Shown: piece after piece, positions 62,880-64,000 of the stretch
Layout: every line of letters begins with the position of its first letter
How positions within the stretch are numbered: the stretch's first letter is position 1
Origin: Tetrapyrgos nigripes
Taxonomy: Eukaryota > Basidiomycota > Agaricomycetes > Agaricales > Campanellaceae
Assembly: GCA_013368315.1 (NCBI GenBank)
Contig: JAACJM010000131.1
Span: 1 to 64,000, forward strand
Length of the DNA: 64,000 nucleotides
Direction: 5' to 3'
The notes under the pieces: model-generated
What the model saw: only the letters and a program-made list of their open reading frames with translations
Database searches by the model: none
Told to the model about the DNA's origin: nothing
Made by a program: the position numbers and the translations under genes

Positions 62880-64000
62880 ATGGTCAAATCTCTGCACCAT
62901 ATCGTCTCCTTCACATGTCTCGCCTTCATTATTGCGTCTCCGAGTACCGTCATATTGGTCCAGTCAGACAGTCCAAGTGCAAAGTGCACTGACCCCAAAT
63001 TTACGCGGCATGTCTTCGTCGCCTCTGCACTCTACATACTTTCACTAACTGGCCAATCACAGTTCTCCAATTCAGAAGGCCAAGACCCGTGTACTGTTGC
63101 AGCAAAGGTTGGACAAATTTGCGATCCCAGTAGGTTTCATCCTTATCATCGATGAACTTGGCGAGTTTTACTTATTACCGAATTTCGGTGAAAAACCAGA
63201 TTTCTTCATACCAGCCATTGGTCCAGGACAGTTTTACGGCCCCACTGGCAACAACACTGAACCGGAAATAAACCCTTGCACATGTAGCACTGTCTATTTT
63301 TCGCTGCTGACAGTTTGCAGCGCCTGTCAAGCTGCCGATACGGCTGCGTGAGTCTCTTCTTTGTGTCGCACATCCTCCTCATTCTCATGTCTTCTTTCCT
63401 TCACCTAGGTGGCAGATTTTTTCCGCACAGTGTATAACTCCTTCTCCGTTTGTACTATTTTTTTTTCTTCGTGGAAAAAGTCAAAATAAGACATACGCAT
63501 GAAGACCCCCTGCTCCATTACCTACAGGCCTCGCAATTCCTCATTGGGCTTACCTTCCACTCTTGGTAAGCGTTATCCTTCGTGTGAGAGCTTTTTGAGA
63601 TTAACCAATCTGCAGGCAAATGGTTCGGTCAATGTTGCAGCAATCGTAGCAGACCATCGTCAGTCCTGATCCTGGAATTATTTTTCTTTCTGTCTTTTAT
63701 GCTTACAGACATCCTACCTACAGAAGCCGACATACTTGGACCTAGTTCCTCAGCAGAAACATCAAAACCTAGCAGTCCGGTCTCTGCTTCGACTTCCGCT
63801 ATTGCAAGCCCATCGATTCATAGGCAGAACACGGGTCTTATAATCGGTGCAGTGGTTGGTCCTGTTGCCTTTCTGGCCCTTCTAGCATTGTGCACTGGGT
63901 GGTGGTGTCTCAGACGGAAATCAAACTCGACTGGTCACCGCCAAAACGACAAAGAGGAATCTGCAGAAGTTAAATCGTCGGCTCTGCTAGGTATTTTCCA
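62880..64000 (+). CDS. signal-peptide, single-TM surface protein, 3' end outside window
   Basis: ATG at 62880 (MVKSLHHIVSFTCLAFIIAS) gives a secretory signal. Across at least five introns the exterior reads NPCTCSTVYFSLLTVCSACQ, then W(Q)IFSAQ and GLAIPHWAYLPLLANGSVNV. This C-x-CSTV-Y-x-LL-x-C-x-x-C pattern followed by IP-x-WA is recurrent in basidiomycete surface proteins of unknown role. A Ser/Thr/Pro stalk (SSSAETSKPSSPVSASTSAI) precedes a transmembrane helix (TGLIIGAVVGPVAFLALLAL) and a basic inner start (RRKSNSTGHR). The frame is open at the right edge. The cytoplasmic tail is not in the window. Function is not known; adhesion or sensing is only a guess. Confidence 0.78.

Overview
This window is fungal nuclear DNA, almost certainly from a mushroom-forming basidiomycete (Agaricomycetes). 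The evidence is: genes packed on both strands and cut by many 45-70 nt GT-AG introns with CTAAC/CTGAC-like branch sites; families expanded in that group (DUF6534 seven-helix membrane proteins, a DUF6535 protein, an F-box protein, Ser/Thr-rich single-pass surface proteins); and a Tad-like LINE with an RNase H domain. There is no bacterial operon structure and I found no CRISPR array, rRNA or convincing intact tRNA.

Left part (1-16 kb): the 3' part of an acidic hypothetical gene, a repeat-rich spacer, a broken small gene, and a minus-strand aryl-alcohol-dehydrogenase-type aldo/keto reductase (AKR). The centrepiece is a 9.8 kb non-LTR retrotransposon (about 4062-13889). It carries ORF1 (zinc knuckle and RGG tail), ORF2 (endonuclease, reverse transcriptase, RNase H, zinc finger), an A24 tail, and an exact target-site duplication of 13 bp (15 bp if ambiguous tail A residues are counted). 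It landed about 67 bp upstream of the AKR start codon, so the AKR TATA-like element now lies beyond the far end of the element. The AKR also seems to have a damaged splice acceptor at the codon of its catalytic tyrosine. ORF1 needs two introns to read through, which is unusual for an element that moves through RNA. An eroded, unrecognised minus-strand gene follows.

Middle (16-38 kb): two DUF6534-type membrane proteins, O-acetylhomoserine sulfhydrylase (Met17 type), a cytochrome P450, a flavin-containing monooxygenase, homoserine O-acetyltransferase (Met2 type) and a monocarboxylate-transporter-like MFS permease. The Met2 and Met17 enzymes catalyse consecutive steps (homoserine to O-acetylhomoserine to homocysteine), and two oxidoreductases lie between them.

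Right part (38-64 kb): glycogen phosphorylase with a run of three tiny exons, a Ser/Pro-rich protein, a probable GPI-anchored protein, a single-pass surface protein, a large DUF6535 protein, a SNF2-related protein that seems to have lost both ATPase motifs (with a 161-base poly-T run in one intron), a SIRT5-like sirtuin, an F-box protein, a basic hypothetical protein with a nearby broken duplicate fragment, and the first part of another signal-peptide/single-TM surface protein that runs off the window.

Gene models were assembled by eye from splice signals and protein continuity. Outer limits are given where a start and stop could be seen; internal exon borders are approximate unless stated.
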